64,000 bases of DNA from Thiosulfatihalobacter marinus (GTDB lineage Bacteria > Pseudomonadota > Alphaproteobacteria > Rhodobacterales > Rhodobacteraceae): assembly GCF_016019955.1 (NCBI RefSeq), contig NZ_JAECRZ010000001.1, forward strand, positions 62,001-126,000, read 5' to 3'. Shown piece after piece: positions 1 through 8,520 of the stretch. Every line of letters begins with the position of its first letter. The stretch's first letter is position 1. A model generated the notes under the pieces. It was not told the origin of the DNA. It worked only from the letters and a program-made list of their open reading frames with translations, and made no database searches. The translations under genes and the position numbers were made by a program.

Positions 1-2
1 CA

Positions 3-149
3 CGGGAATTTGCGTGCAGGGCGGATGATGTGTTGTGGCGGCGCGGCAAGCTGGGGCTGCGGGTGAACGCGGATCAGGCGGCGGCGCTGGATCGCTGGAT
101 GACCGGGGCGCGTCAAAATGCTCGGGCGGGGGCGATTGCGAAGAATTGA
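3..149 (+). CDS. glpD: Glycerol-3-phosphate dehydrogenase (GlpD-like), C-terminal end only
   Basis: The window opens inside a reading frame whose last 48 residues end at a TGA at 147-149. The visible tail contains ADDVLWRRGKLGLRV followed by a short helix with ALDRWM, which is the pattern I know from the C-terminal cap of aerobic FAD-dependent glycerol-3-phosphate dehydrogenases (substrate glycerol 3-phosphate, product dihydroxyacetone phosphate, electrons to the quinone pool). The FAD-binding part lies outside the window, so the call rests only on this tail. Nothing else is visible of its operon. Confidence 0.6.
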   Translation, partial: REFACRADDVLWRRGKLGLRVNADQAAALDRWMTGARQNARAGAIAKN

Positions 150-295
150 TATTTGACGCGACCCGATCTATAGGGGGCGTGACCCGTGCCCGGCCATCGT
201 GGCGCGCGACGATGAAATTGACGGAACCCGGCCCCGGCCGCCCCAAATCTCTAGTCGAGACACTATCCCGACGCTGAAAAAAAGGTTGTGAGAAA

Positions 296-2512
296 ATGGC
301 AGACCATAAATCCGCAGACATATTGTATACCATTGTAGACGAAGCGCCCGAACTGGCCTCGGCCTCGTTCCTGCCGATCATCCGCAAGTTCGTTTCGGCG
401 GCTGGAATCACGGTGGGCACACCGGATATTTCGCTGGCCGGGCGCATCATCGCGACCTTTCCGGAAAACCTGACCGAGGCGCAGCGCCAGTCCGACGATC
501 TGGCCGCGCTGGGAGAACTGGTGAAGACGCCGACCGCGAATGTGATCAAGCTGCCCAATATCTCGGCTTCGGTACCACAGCTGACCGCCGCCGTGGCGGA
601 GTTGCAGGCGCAGGGCTATGACATTCCGAACTATCCCGAAGACCCGCAGACCGACGCGGACAAGGCGATCCGCGCGCGATTCGATGCGATCAAGGGATCT
701 GCCGTGAACCCGGTTCTGCGCGAAGGCAATTCGGACCGTCGTGCGGCCAGGGCCGTAAAGAACTATGCCCGGAACAACCCGCATTCGATGGGCACATGGT
801 CAGGCGACAGCAAGACCAGGGTGTCGTCCATGCCGGACAATGATTTCTATGCCAACGAAGTGTCGGCCACCATCACCGGGGCGCAGGCCGGGGATGCGAA
901 GATCGAGTTTGTCGGCAAGGATGGCAGCGTGAGCGTGCTGAAGGACAACTGGCCGCTGGACGCTGGCACGGTGGCGGATGCGACCTTTATGAGCGCCAGG
1001 GCGCTGGGCGGGTTCCTGGCCGAGGCCATCGAGGATACCCGGAAAGACGGCACCATGTTCTCGCTTCACATGAAGGCGACCATGATGAAAGTGTCGGACC
1101 CGATCATCTTTGGCCACGCGGTCAAGGCGTGGCTGGGGCCGGTCTGGGCGCAGCATGGCGAGGCGATCGTGGCCGCCGGCGGGGCACCGAATTCGGGGCT
1201 GGGCGCGGTTCTGGCCGCCATTGACACCCTGGATAATGCAGAAGAGATCAAGGCCGGGATCGCCGCGCTGGAACGCCCGTCCATGTATATGGTGGACAGC
1301 GACAAGGGCATCACCAACCTGCATGTGCCCAGCGATGTGATCATCGATGCCTCGATGCCGGCGGTGATCCGCGCGGGCGGCAAGGGTTGGGACGAAACCG
1401 GCGCCAAGGGCGACACGAATTGCGTGATCCCCGACCGTTGCTATTCGACCGTCTATGACGAGACCATCAACTTCTTCAAGGCCAACGGCGCGCTGGACGT
1501 GACCACCGCCGGGTCGGTGGCCAATGTCGGACTGATGGCGCAGAAGGCCGAGGAATACGGCAGCCACCCCACCACGTTCGAAGCGCCTGCCGATGGCACC
1601 ATCCGCGTGGTTCTGGCCAATGGCGAAACGCTGCATTCGCATGACGTGGAAGCCGGAGACATCTGGCGCGCCTGCACAGTGAAGCAGGCCCCGATCGAGA
1701 ACTGGATCGAGCTGGCGATGGACCGTCAGCGACTGACCGGGTCCGAGGCGATTTTCTGGCTGGACGAAAACCGTGCCCATGACGCGGAACTGATCCAGTA
1801 CGTGAAGCCCGCATTGGAAGCCGCTGGTGTGGCGGACAAGTTTCTGATCATGGCCCCGCGCGAGGCAACCCGCCAGTCGCTGGAAACCATCACGGCGGGC
1901 AAGGACAGCATCGCGATCACCGGCAATGTGCTGCGCGACTACCTGACCGATCTGTTCCCGATTCTGGAGCTTGGGACCTCGGCCAAGATGCTGTCGATCG
2001 TGAAGCTGATGAAGGGCGGCGGGCTGTTTGAAACCGGCGCGGGCGGTTCGGCCCCCAAACACGTGCAGCAGCTGGTGGAACAAAACCACCTGCGCTGGGA
2101 TTCGATGGGGGAATTCTGTGCCCTTGGGGAATCGCTGAATTTTCTGGCCGACAGCCGGGGTAACGCCAAGGCCGGAGTGCTGGGCCGGGCTGCCGAAGCG
2201 GCCACGCAAGGGATCCTGGACAATAACCGGTCGCCCAGCCGCAAGGTGGGGGAACCGGACAACCGCGACAGCCATTACTGGTTCGCGCGCTACTGGGCCG
2301 AGGCGCTGGCGGCACAGACGGATGATGCCGGTCTGGCGGCCGAATTTGCGCCGGTTGCCAAGGCGCTGGCAGATGGCGAAGCCGCGATCCTTGCCGAGTT
2401 GGCGGCGGTACAGGGGCCGGCCGTGGATATTGGCGGGTATTATCTCCCGTCAGTGGAAGAGAAGGCCAGGGTGATGCGCCCCAGCGCGACGCTGAACGCG
2501 ATCATCGACTAA
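296..2512 (+). CDS. icd: NADP-dependent isocitrate dehydrogenase, monomeric type
   Basis: The 738-residue product has the length of the monomeric (about 740 residue) NADP isocitrate dehydrogenases and not of the 400-residue dimeric type. It converts isocitrate to 2-oxoglutarate and CO2 in the TCA cycle, yielding cytosolic NADPH. Family landmarks are [16 protein letters not shown] at residues 77-92, [12 protein letters not shown] at about 138-149 with the following HSMGTW, and the [15 protein letters not shown] stretch near residue 360. The start at ATG 296 follows AAAGGTTGTGAG. It is a single-gene unit: 146 bp separate it from the upstream gene and an intrinsic terminator follows 25 bp after the stop. 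Confidence 0.96.
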   Translation: MADHKSADILYTIVDEAPELASASFLPIIRKFVSAAGITVGTPDISLAGRIIATFPENLTEAQRQSDDLAALGELVKTPTANVIKLPNISASVPQLTAAVAELQAQGYDIPNYPEDPQTDADKAIRARFDAIKGSAVNPVLREGNSDRRAARAVKNYARNNPHSMGTWSGDSKTRVSSMPDNDFYANEVSATITGAQAGDAKIEFVGKDGSVSVLKDNWPLDAGTVADATFMSARALGGFLAEAIEDTRKDGTMFSLHMKATMMKVSDPIIFGHAVKAWLGPVWAQHGEAIVAAGGAPNSGLGAVLAAIDTLDNAEEIKAGIAALERPSMYMVDSDKGITNLHVPSDVIIDASMPAVIRAGGKGWDETGAKGDTNCVIPDRCYSTVYDETINFFKANGALDVTTAGSVANVGLMAQKAEEYGSHPTTFEAPADGTIRVVLANGETLHSHDVEAGDIWRACTVKQAPIENWIELAMDRQRLTGSEAIFWLDENRAHDAELIQYVKPALEAAGVADKFLIMAPREATRQSLETITAGKDSIAITGNVLRDYLTDLFPILELGTSAKMLSIVKLMKGGGLFETGAGGSAPKHVQQLVEQNHLRWDSMGEFCALGESLNFLADSRGNAKAGVLGRAAEAATQGILDNNRSPSRKVGEPDNRDSHYWFARYWAEALAAQTDDAGLAAEFAPVAKALADGEAAILAELAAVQGPAVDIGGYYLPSVEEKARVMRPSATLNAIID

Positions 2513-2536
2513 GATTGCCACGTGACAGCAGATCAG

Positions 2537-2565
2537 GGGCGCGCCTTGCCGGGCGCGCCCTTTTT
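2537..2565 (+). terminator. Intrinsic terminator of icd
   Basis: A perfect 9-bp GC stem (GGGCGCGCC at 2537-2545, GGCGCGCCC at 2552-2560) with a 6-nt loop is followed directly by TTTTT. It ends icd transcription and argues that the next gene starts downstream of it, not at 2522. Confidence 0.85.
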
Positions 2566-2659
2566 CGTGGCTGGCGGCATGGGGGCGCCGGGTTTGGCCC
2601 TATCGCGGGTTGGCGATCTCTGGCAGGCTGCTGACGGCATCAGAACGGAGCGCGCAGCA

Positions 2660-3712
2660 ATGGTCGAGATAATGAGCAACCCGTATCGCGGCGAGGGCCT
2701 GCCGGGGCGCACGGGCGCATTGCATCCCAGCGGGGATGCGGGCGCGGTGGCGCGGTTGCTGGCGCTGTGCCCGGCGCATGGCGAAACGCCCCTGACGCAA
2801 AGCCCGGCCCTGGCGCGCGCGGCAGGTGTGGGCGCGGTCTGGATCAAGGATGAACGCGGGCGCATGGGCTTGGGCAGTTTCAAGGCGCTGGGGGCGGCCT
2901 ATTGCATCGCCCATGACGCCGATCAAGTGGGCACCGGCCCATGGGAGCATCGGTTGCAGGGGCGCACCTATGCAACCGCAAGCGCGGGCAATCACGGCAT
3001 GTCGGTTGCCGCCGGGGCGCGGGTGTTCGGCGCGCACGCGGTGATCTATCTGGCCGGGACCGTGCCGGACGCCTTTGCCGCCCGCCTGCGCGCGCAGGGC
3101 GCCCGGGTGGTGCGTGCGGGCGCGGATTACGAAGCCAGTATGCGCGCCGCCGCGGCGGATGCGGATGCCAATGGCTGGACCTTGCTGAGCGACAGCACCT
3201 GGGAGGGCATGACCGGTCCGGGATACCGGGTGATGGAAGGATATCTGCAAATGGCCGCGGAGGCGGCGGCGCAGATCGGCGCGGCTCCGACGCATATCCT
3301 GTTGCAGGCCGGTGTTGGCGGGCTGGCGGCGGCGGTTGCGGGATATGCGCGGCAGGTCTGGGGCGCGGGGCCGCGGATTGTCGTGGTCGAGCCCGAGGCC
3401 GCGCCTGCGCTGATCGAAAGCATTCGCGCCGGTCGGCTGGTGGATACGCAGGGCCCGGTGTCGGCAATGGGGCGGCTGGATTGCAAGACTGGCTCGATGG
3501 TGGCGCTGGACGGGCTGGCGCGGGATGCGGATGTGTTTGTCACGATTACCGAAGCCGAGGCAGAGGCGGCCATGGCGCCGCTGGCAGCGGCGGGGCTGGC
3601 CACCACACCATCGGGCGGCGCGGGGCTGGCGGCGCTGTTGTCGGGGGTGGCGGGGATCGGCGCCGGGGCGCGGGTGCTGTGTTTCCTGAGCGAGGGACCG
3701 GAGGATGGCTGA
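2660..3712 (+). CDS. PLP-dependent diaminopropionate ammonia-lyase-like / EutB-like enzyme
   Basis: A 350-residue fold-type II PLP enzyme. The Schiff-base lysine is K75 in LGSFKALGAAY, the phosphate/cofactor loop is SAGNHG at about 108-113, and THILLQAGVGGLAAAV is the glycine-rich PLP phosphate region typical of diaminopropionate ammonia-lyase (DpaL/YgeX) and threonine-dehydratase-like enzymes. The reaction would be alpha,beta-elimination of an amino acid to a keto acid plus ammonia; the true substrate is not evident. Where E. coli DpaL has an aspartate before GNHG (as I recall, the base for the D-isomer), this protein has alanine. The longer frame from 2522 would run through the icd terminator, so I use ATG 2660, nine bases after GGAG; ATG 2672 is an alternative. 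It overlaps the next gene by 8 bp. Confidence 0.75.
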   Translation: MVEIMSNPYRGEGLPGRTGALHPSGDAGAVARLLALCPAHGETPLTQSPALARAAGVGAVWIKDERGRMGLGSFKALGAAYCIAHDADQVGTGPWEHRLQGRTYATASAGNHGMSVAAGARVFGAHAVIYLAGTVPDAFAARLRAQGARVVRAGADYEASMRAAAADADANGWTLLSDSTWEGMTGPGYRVMEGYLQMAAEAAAQIGAAPTHILLQAGVGGLAAAVAGYARQVWGAGPRIVVVEPEAAPALIESIRAGRLVDTQGPVSAMGRLDCKTGSMVALDGLARDADVFVTITEAEAEAAMAPLAAAGLATTPSGGAGLAALLSGVAGIGAGARVLCFLSEGPEDG

Positions 3713-4862
3713 GCGCGGCTTTCCCGAGGCCGAGTTTCACCGGCGGCGCGATGCGTTGCAGGGTGAAATGGCGCGGCACGGGCTGGATGCGCTGCTGCTG
3801 ACATCGGCGGCGGATGTGTTCTATGTGACCGGTTTTCTGACCCGGTTCTGGGAAAGTCCGGCGCGGCCCTGGTTCGTGGTTGTGCCGGGTACGGGCGATC
3901 CGGTGGCGGTGATCCCGTCCATCGGCGCGGCCCTGATGGGGCAGACATGGCTGAGCGACATCCGGTGCTGGGATGCTCCGTTTCCGGGCGATGACGGGGT
4001 CAGCCTGTTGGCGGATGCGCTGGCGGGGCTGGTGCCGGAGGGCGGGGAAATTGGTGTCCCGATGGGGCTGGAGACCCAGTTGCGCATGCCACTGGCGGAT
4101 TACGCGGATGTGGCGGCGCGTATTGCGCCGCGCCGGTTCGTGGACGGCACGGCGGCGGTTCAGCGGGTGCGCGAGATCAAGTCCGAGGCCGAGATCGACA
4201 GGATCCGCGCGGCCTGTGGCGTGGCGGACCGGGCCTTTGCCCGCGTGGGCGAATATGCCGCCGCGGGCGTGCCGCTGGAGCGGGTGTTCCGCGATTTCCA
4301 GCGGGTGCTGCTGGAGGAGGGCGCGGATTGGGTGGCCTATACCGCCGGTGGCGCCGGGCCGGGCGGGTATGGCGACGTGATTTCGCCCGCCGGTTCAAGG
4401 CCGTTGCAGGCCGGCGATGTGCTGATGCTGGATACCGGCGCGGTGCGCGACGGCTATTTCTGCGACTTTGACCGCAACTGGGCAATCGGGCCGGCCGATG
4501 ACACGGCAAAGCGGGCCTATGGGGCGCTGTATGCGGCCACCGGGGCGGTTCTGCGGGATCTGCGCCCGGGGATGCTGGCGCGCGACGTGCACGGGCAGTT
4601 CATACGGGAGTTGGCGGCGCGGGGCACGGTGCCGGGTGGCGGGCGGCTGGGGCATGGGCTTGGGATCACGCTGACGGAATGGCCGAGTTTCACCGCGCAT
4701 GACACCACCGTGTTGCGCGCGGGCATGGTGCTGACGCTGGAGCCGGGGGTGGAGATCGCGCCGGGGGTGATCCAGGTGCACGAGGAAAACATCGTGCTGC
4801 GCGCCGATGGGGCCGAATTGTTGTCGGCCCGCGCGCCCGAAGCTTTGCCGGAGTTGACATGA
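3705..4862 (+). CDS. M24 family metallopeptidase/hydrolase (Xaa-Pro dipeptidase-like)
   Basis: A 385-residue creatinase/prolidase-fold protein with an N-terminal creatinase-N domain (residues 1-140) and a C-terminal pita-bread domain. All five metal ligands are visible: Asp in LDTG and Asp in CDFDR (about 242-253), His in GHGLG (about 315), Glu in TLEPG (about 344) and Glu in HEENIV (about 358). It hydrolyses an amide or imidodipeptide bond in the cytoplasm. In ectoine-degradation clusters an M24 member (DoeA/EutD) opens the ectoine ring, but the N-terminal half here does not resemble the ectoine hydrolases I know, so a different small amide is likely. The gene overlaps both neighbours (8 bp and ATGA), which indicates co-translation in one catabolic operon. 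Confidence 0.8.
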   Translation: MAERGFPEAEFHRRRDALQGEMARHGLDALLLTSAADVFYVTGFLTRFWESPARPWFVVVPGTGDPVAVIPSIGAALMGQTWLSDIRCWDAPFPGDDGVSLLADALAGLVPEGGEIGVPMGLETQLRMPLADYADVAARIAPRRFVDGTAAVQRVREIKSEAEIDRIRAACGVADRAFARVGEYAAAGVPLERVFRDFQRVLLEEGADWVAYTAGGAGPGGYGDVISPAGSRPLQAGDVLMLDTGAVRDGYFCDFDRNWAIGPADDTAKRAYGALYAATGAVLRDLRPGMLARDVHGQFIRELAARGTVPGGGRLGHGLGITLTEWPSFTAHDTTVLRAGMVLTLEPGVEIAPGVIQVHEENIVLRADGAELLSARAPEALPELT

Positions 4863-5608
4863 TGGCGGATTTTCCCTTTTCGATGACCGGACCGATCGGG
4901 ACGCGGGCGACCCTGGGGCTGATCGTGCTGAAATATGACGAGACGCTGGAACAGGACATGCGCCGCCTGTTTCCGTCCCGCGATGTGGCGCTGTATGTCA
5001 GCCGGGTGCCCAGCGGTGACGAGGTGACGCCCGATACGCTGGGCGCGATGCAGGCAACCTTGCCCGCCGCCGCCGGGCTGTTGCCGCCGGATGCCCCGTT
5101 TGACGCGGTGGGATATGGCTGCACCTCCGGCACGACGGTGATCGGCGCCGAACGGGTGGCGGCGCTGGTGCGCCAGGGGGTTGTAACCAGGTCTGTCAGC
5201 GATCCGCTGACCGCTGCGCTGGCGGCGTGCCGGGCCTTGAACGTGGCGCGTCTGGGCGTGGTGACGCCCTATGTGGGCGAAGTTTCGGGGCCGGTGTGCC
5301 GCGCGTTCGAAACGGGCGGCATCGCGGTGGCGAAAACAGTGTCTTTCGGCGAAGCCGGAGAAGCGCGGGTGGCGCGGATCGACGCGGGCTCGGTGCGGGC
5401 GGCGGCGCTCGAGGTGGGCCGGGACGATGATGTGGAGGCGGTGTTCCTGAGCTGTACGAACCTGCGCACTCTGGATGTGATCGACAATCTGGAGGCGGAA
5501 CTGGGCAAGCCGGTATTCGGTTCCAACGCCGCCCTGGCCTGGCACATGGCGCGGCTGAGCGGCGCGCCCGTGGCCGGGGACGCGCCCGGACGGGTGTTTC
5601 AGACATAA
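4859..5608 (+). CDS. Asp/Glu racemase / maleate isomerase / EutA family protein
   Basis: A 249-residue member of the Asp/Glu/hydantoin racemase superfamily, closest in pattern to maleate isomerase and arylmalonate decarboxylase. It opens with LGLIVLKYDETLE, and carries the two cysteines expected at the active site: GCTSGT at about residue 86 and SCTNLRT at about 197. Both cysteines present suggests isomerase or racemase chemistry, since decarboxylases of this family have only one. It starts at ATG 4859 with a 4-bp ATGA overlap with the M24 gene. EutA, of unclear function, belongs to this family and occurs with EutB in ectoine loci. The substrate cannot be read from the sequence. Confidence 0.8.
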   Translation: MMADFPFSMTGPIGTRATLGLIVLKYDETLEQDMRRLFPSRDVALYVSRVPSGDEVTPDTLGAMQATLPAAAGLLPPDAPFDAVGYGCTSGTTVIGAERVAALVRQGVVTRSVSDPLTAALAACRALNVARLGVVTPYVGEVSGPVCRAFETGGIAVAKTVSFGEAGEARVARIDAGSVRAAALEVGRDDDVEAVFLSCTNLRTLDVIDNLEAELGKPVFGSNAALAWHMARLSGAPVAGDAPGRVFQT

Positions 5609-5687
5609 TGTTCACCATGTCGCAAGCTGGCATGACAGGTCGCGAATGGCTTGCTCAATGTGATGAAAACAACCGGGAGACTGTGGC

Positions 5688-6638
5688 ATGAAGATTGGCT
5701 TTATCGGGCTTGGAAATGTAGGCGGCAAGCTGAGCGGCAGCCTCTTGCGCAACGGCATGTCCCTGATGGTGCATGATCTGGACGCCGATCTGGTGGCGGC
5801 AAAGGTTGCCGACGGGGCGACCGCCGCGCAGGGCCCGGCACAGATGATGCGCCATTGCGACGCGGTGATCACCTGCCTGCCCTCGCCGGCGGCGTCGGAC
5901 GCGGTACTTCAGGAAATGCTGCCCGAGATGGGGCCGGGCAAGATCTGGATGGAAATGTCCACGACCGACGAGGCCGAGGTCAAGCGGCTGGGCGCGCTGG
6001 TCATCGAACGGGGCGGCGCGGCGGTGGACTGTCCGGTGTCCGGCGGCTGTCACCGGGCCGATACCGGCAATATCTCGATCTTCGCAGGCTGCGACCGGGC
6101 TACGTTCGAGCGGATCCTGCCGCTGCTGACCACGATGGGACGGCGTATCCTGCATACCGGCGAACTTGGCTCCGCCTCGATCCTCAAGGTGGTCACGAAC
6201 TACCTGGCCACCGCCAACCTGATCACCTGCGCCGAGGCGCTGGTCACGGCCAAAGCCGCCGGGATGGACCTGAACACCGCCTACGAGGCCATCAGGATCA
6301 GCTCGGGAACATCCTTTGTACATGAAACCGAAAGCCAGGTGATCCTGAACGGATCCCGCGACATCAGCTTCACCATGGATCTTGTCAAAAAGGATATCGG
6401 CCTGTTCCAGCAGGTCGCCGACCGCGCCGGGGTGCCGCTGGAAATGAACCCGCTGATGATGCGGATCTTCGATGACGGTATCGCGCGCTATGGCGCACGC
6501 GAGCTGTCGCCCAACATCATCCGGCGGCTGGAAGAGGCGACAGGGTTGGATATCCGCGCACCTGGTTTTCCGGCCGAAATGCGCGACGACGAGCCCGAAG
6601 AACCCGGCTATGAGGTCATTCCCACCGGGCGGGTCTGA
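5688..6638 (+). CDS. NAD(P)-dependent beta-hydroxyacid dehydrogenase (3-hydroxyisobutyrate dehydrogenase family)
   Basis: A 316-residue dehydrogenase with the N-terminal Rossmann motif GFIGLGNVGG (residues 4-13), the family signature DCPVSGG followed by a Gly-rich segment near residue 115, and the catalytic lysine region LKVVTNYL near 168. Enzymes of this family oxidise or reduce 3-hydroxyisobutyrate, tartronate semialdehyde, 2-hydroxy-3-oxopropionate or related short hydroxyacids. The gene starts 79 bp after the racemase-family gene on the same strand and no terminator separates them, so it may handle the hydroxyacid product of that operon. That link is inference. The stop is followed by a copy of the intergenic repeat and by the convergent xerC. 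Confidence 0.85.
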   Translation: MKIGFIGLGNVGGKLSGSLLRNGMSLMVHDLDADLVAAKVADGATAAQGPAQMMRHCDAVITCLPSPAASDAVLQEMLPEMGPGKIWMEMSTTDEAEVKRLGALVIERGGAAVDCPVSGGCHRADTGNISIFAGCDRATFERILPLLTTMGRRILHTGELGSASILKVVTNYLATANLITCAEALVTAKAAGMDLNTAYEAIRISSGTSFVHETESQVILNGSRDISFTMDLVKKDIGLFQQVADRAGVPLEMNPLMMRIFDDGIARYGARELSPNIIRRLEEATGLDIRAPGFPAEMRDDEPEEPGYEVIPTGRV

Positions 6639-6647
6639 CAGGACCCC

Positions 6648-6712
6648 GATCTTCTTTTGGCCTGAAATATCGCGGGGGAGTCGCCACCGGCGACGGGGGC
6701 AGCGCCCCCCCA
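6648..6712 (-). repeat. Intergenic REP-like element, copy 1
   Basis: Read on the minus strand: a GGGGGC/GCCCCC hairpin, a GTCGCC/GGCGAC hairpin, then TCCCCCGCGATATTT and the tail GGCCAAAAGAAGA. It fills the convergent gap between the dehydrogenase and xerC and could act as a bidirectional terminator-like structure. Six related copies occur in this window. Confidence 0.75.
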
Positions 6713-6742
6713 AGGCTCAGCTTTGCTGAGCCACCGGGCGTG

Positions 6743-7657
6743 TCACGCCTTGGGATGGGTGCGGTTGTAGATATCCATCAGCCGCGCCGTGTCGACCTCG
6801 GTATAGGTCTGGGTGGTGGACAGCGACGCATGGCCCAACAATTCCTGAATCGCGCGCAGATCGCCCCCCGCCGCCAGAAGATGCGTGGCAAAGCTGTGAC
6901 GCAGCGCGTGCGGCGTGGCGGTGGCGGGCAGGCCCAGCTGCATCCGGGTCTGCGCCATCACCTTCTGCACCTGGCGCGGATTCAGCGCGCCACCGCGCGC
7001 GCCACGAAACAGTGCCGCGTCAGGCTCGGCGGCAAAAGGGCAATGCCGCAGATAGGCATCCACGGCTTCGCGCGCCGCGTCGATCACCGGCACAACCCGT
7101 TCCTTGCCGCCCTTACCGACGATCCGCAGCGCCGCGGGCAGGGGCGCGTCGCGCCCCTTCAGACCCAGCGCCTCGGAGATGCGCAGACCGCAGCCATAAA
7201 GCAACGTTACCACGGCCGTATCGCGGGCTCCGATCCATCCCTTGTCCGATTGCAACTCGACCGTGTTGATCACCGCGCGCGCGGCATCTTCGGCCAGGGG
7301 GCGGGGCAGCCTGGGCTGAAATTTTGGTGCCCGCGCCGACAGAACAGCCGTGGGTTCAAACCCTTCCCGTTCGGCCAGCCAGCGATAAAAGCTCTTGACC
7401 GCCGAAAGCTTGCGCGCAAGTGAACGCGCGCCAAGCCCCGTCCCACGTGCCTGAGCCATCCAGGCGCGCATGTCGGGCACGCCGATGCGGGCAAGCGGCG
7501 CCAAGCCCTGCGGCCCGCCCATGTGACCGGTCATGAAGCCCAGGAATTCCAGCAAGTCGCCACGATAGGCCTTGAGCGTGTTTTCGGATGCGCCCGACAG
7601 GGCCGCGCGCTGCGCGAGGAATGCGTCAACCGCCGATATGGCGGCCGGGCTGATCAC
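6743..7657 (-). CDS. xerC: Tyrosine recombinase XerC
   Basis: A 304-residue site-specific tyrosine recombinase that, with XerD, resolves chromosome dimers at dif. An N-terminal SAM-like core-binding domain (about 1-95) is followed by the catalytic domain with the full set of residues: Arg in GCGLRISEAL (near 157), Lys in GKGGKER (near 180), HALRH (near 250), the His in LGHAS (near 273) and the nucleophilic Tyr in TQTYTEV (near 284). The start is GTG at 7657, overlapping the stop of the DUF484 gene by 4 bp (GTGA), so the two are translationally coupled. The same xerC-DUF484 pairing is found in many Proteobacteria. No dif-like site was noticed nearby. Confidence 0.92.
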   Translation of the reverse strand: MISPAAISAVDAFLAQRAALSGASENTLKAYRGDLLEFLGFMTGHMGGPQGLAPLARIGVPDMRAWMAQARGTGLGARSLARKLSAVKSFYRWLAEREGFEPTAVLSARAPKFQPRLPRPLAEDAARAVINTVELQSDKGWIGARDTAVVTLLYGCGLRISEALGLKGRDAPLPAALRIVGKGGKERVVPVIDAAREAVDAYLRHCPFAAEPDAALFRGARGGALNPRQVQKVMAQTRMQLGLPATATPHALRHSFATHLLAAGGDLRAIQELLGHASLSTTQTYTEVDTARLMDIYNRTHPKA

Positions 7658-8364
7658 GACAACCAGCGGCGCATGGCCCGTTCGAAGACCCCCGCGAAGA
7701 AGGCCAGAAGATCGGTGCCCTGCTGGGGCGTAAAGTGATGCGGGTCTTCGGCGCCCATCACCAGCAATCCGGGCAGGCGCCCTGTGCCGAAATCCAGTTT
7801 CAGACAGGCTTCGGAGCGAATCCAGTCCGCCTGCTCGCCATAGATGTTTTCCACCCCGGTCTGGATCTGGCGCAATGTCACCTGGCGCAGGGGCACATTG
7901 CGCCCGCCGGTCAGGTAATTCTCGATAAAGCCGGGTTCGGCCACGGCCAGCACGTCACCCAGACTTTGGATTGCGTCGTCGTTTTGGGTGTCTTCGCCGG
8001 ATTCCAGAACAAGGCGCACGGCGTCGACACGCAGAATGCCGGCAACCTCGCCCCCGAGATCGTGCAGGAAGGATTCGAAATCCACCGGGTCGAACATTCG
8101 CAGGATGGCGCGATGCACCTGATTGGTGCCGGCAAGGTTTTCATAGGCGGCCGCGATCACCGAGCGGTGCGTGTCTTCTAGCCGGTCCAGCCGCGCCTCG
8201 AGACGTTCCATCGCAATGCCGCGCAGATCGACGATATTGCCGCCCATGGTTTTTTCATTGGCTGCGATCAGGGCGCGCATCAGATCGCGGTCTTCCAGAA
8301 TCACATCGGGCTGCGAGATGATCTTTTCGCGCAGTGTGTCGTCGATCTTGGGCATGCTGCTCAT
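7654..8364 (-). CDS. DUF484 family protein
   Basis: A 236-residue soluble protein with an N-terminal helix (LREKIISQPDVILED) followed by a GAF-like fold. The LRDRDLM-type motif is seen here as ILEDRDLMRALIAANEK. DUF484 proteins have no settled biochemical role but sit next to xerC in a wide range of bacteria. Here the gene is upstream of and overlaps xerC, and is divergent from murD. ATG 8364 is used; ATG 8355 is an alternative. Confidence 0.85.
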   Translation of the reverse strand: MSSMPKIDDTLREKIISQPDVILEDRDLMRALIAANEKTMGGNIVDLRGIAMERLEARLDRLEDTHRSVIAAAYENLAGTNQVHRAILRMFDPVDFESFLHDLGGEVAGILRVDAVRLVLESGEDTQNDDAIQSLGDVLAVAEPGFIENYLTGGRNVPLRQVTLRQIQTGVENIYGEQADWIRSEACLKLDFGTGRLPGLLVMGAEDPHHFTPQQGTDLLAFFAGVFERAMRRWLS

Positions 8365-8520
8365 GGGTATCGGGCCGTTTTCCGGGTCTTTCGCGGGACA
8401 CTATCAGAGCCGCGCGGCAAATGCCGCAACTTTTTTTCTCACTGGTAAAGGCGGGTCCGCGGCTTGTGCCGCCTGTGGGGCGCGGGCTAGGTTTGGGTGC
8501 AGATAATGATGGGGCAGAGC

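Noticed and set aside
195-214. CATCGT/ACGATG inverted repeat between glpD and icd
   Set aside because: Six-base arms with an 8-base GC loop and no T tract; too weak to call a terminator or operator.
2522-2659. N-terminal extension of the PLP enzyme from 2522
   Set aside because: It would translate through the icd terminator hairpin, and the family begins near residue 5 of the shorter form.
3705-4862. Calling the M24 gene ectoine hydrolase (doeA/eutD)
   Set aside because: The N-terminal half does not show the ectoine-hydrolase pattern I know, and the transporter, deacetylase and regulator genes of ectoine loci are missing.
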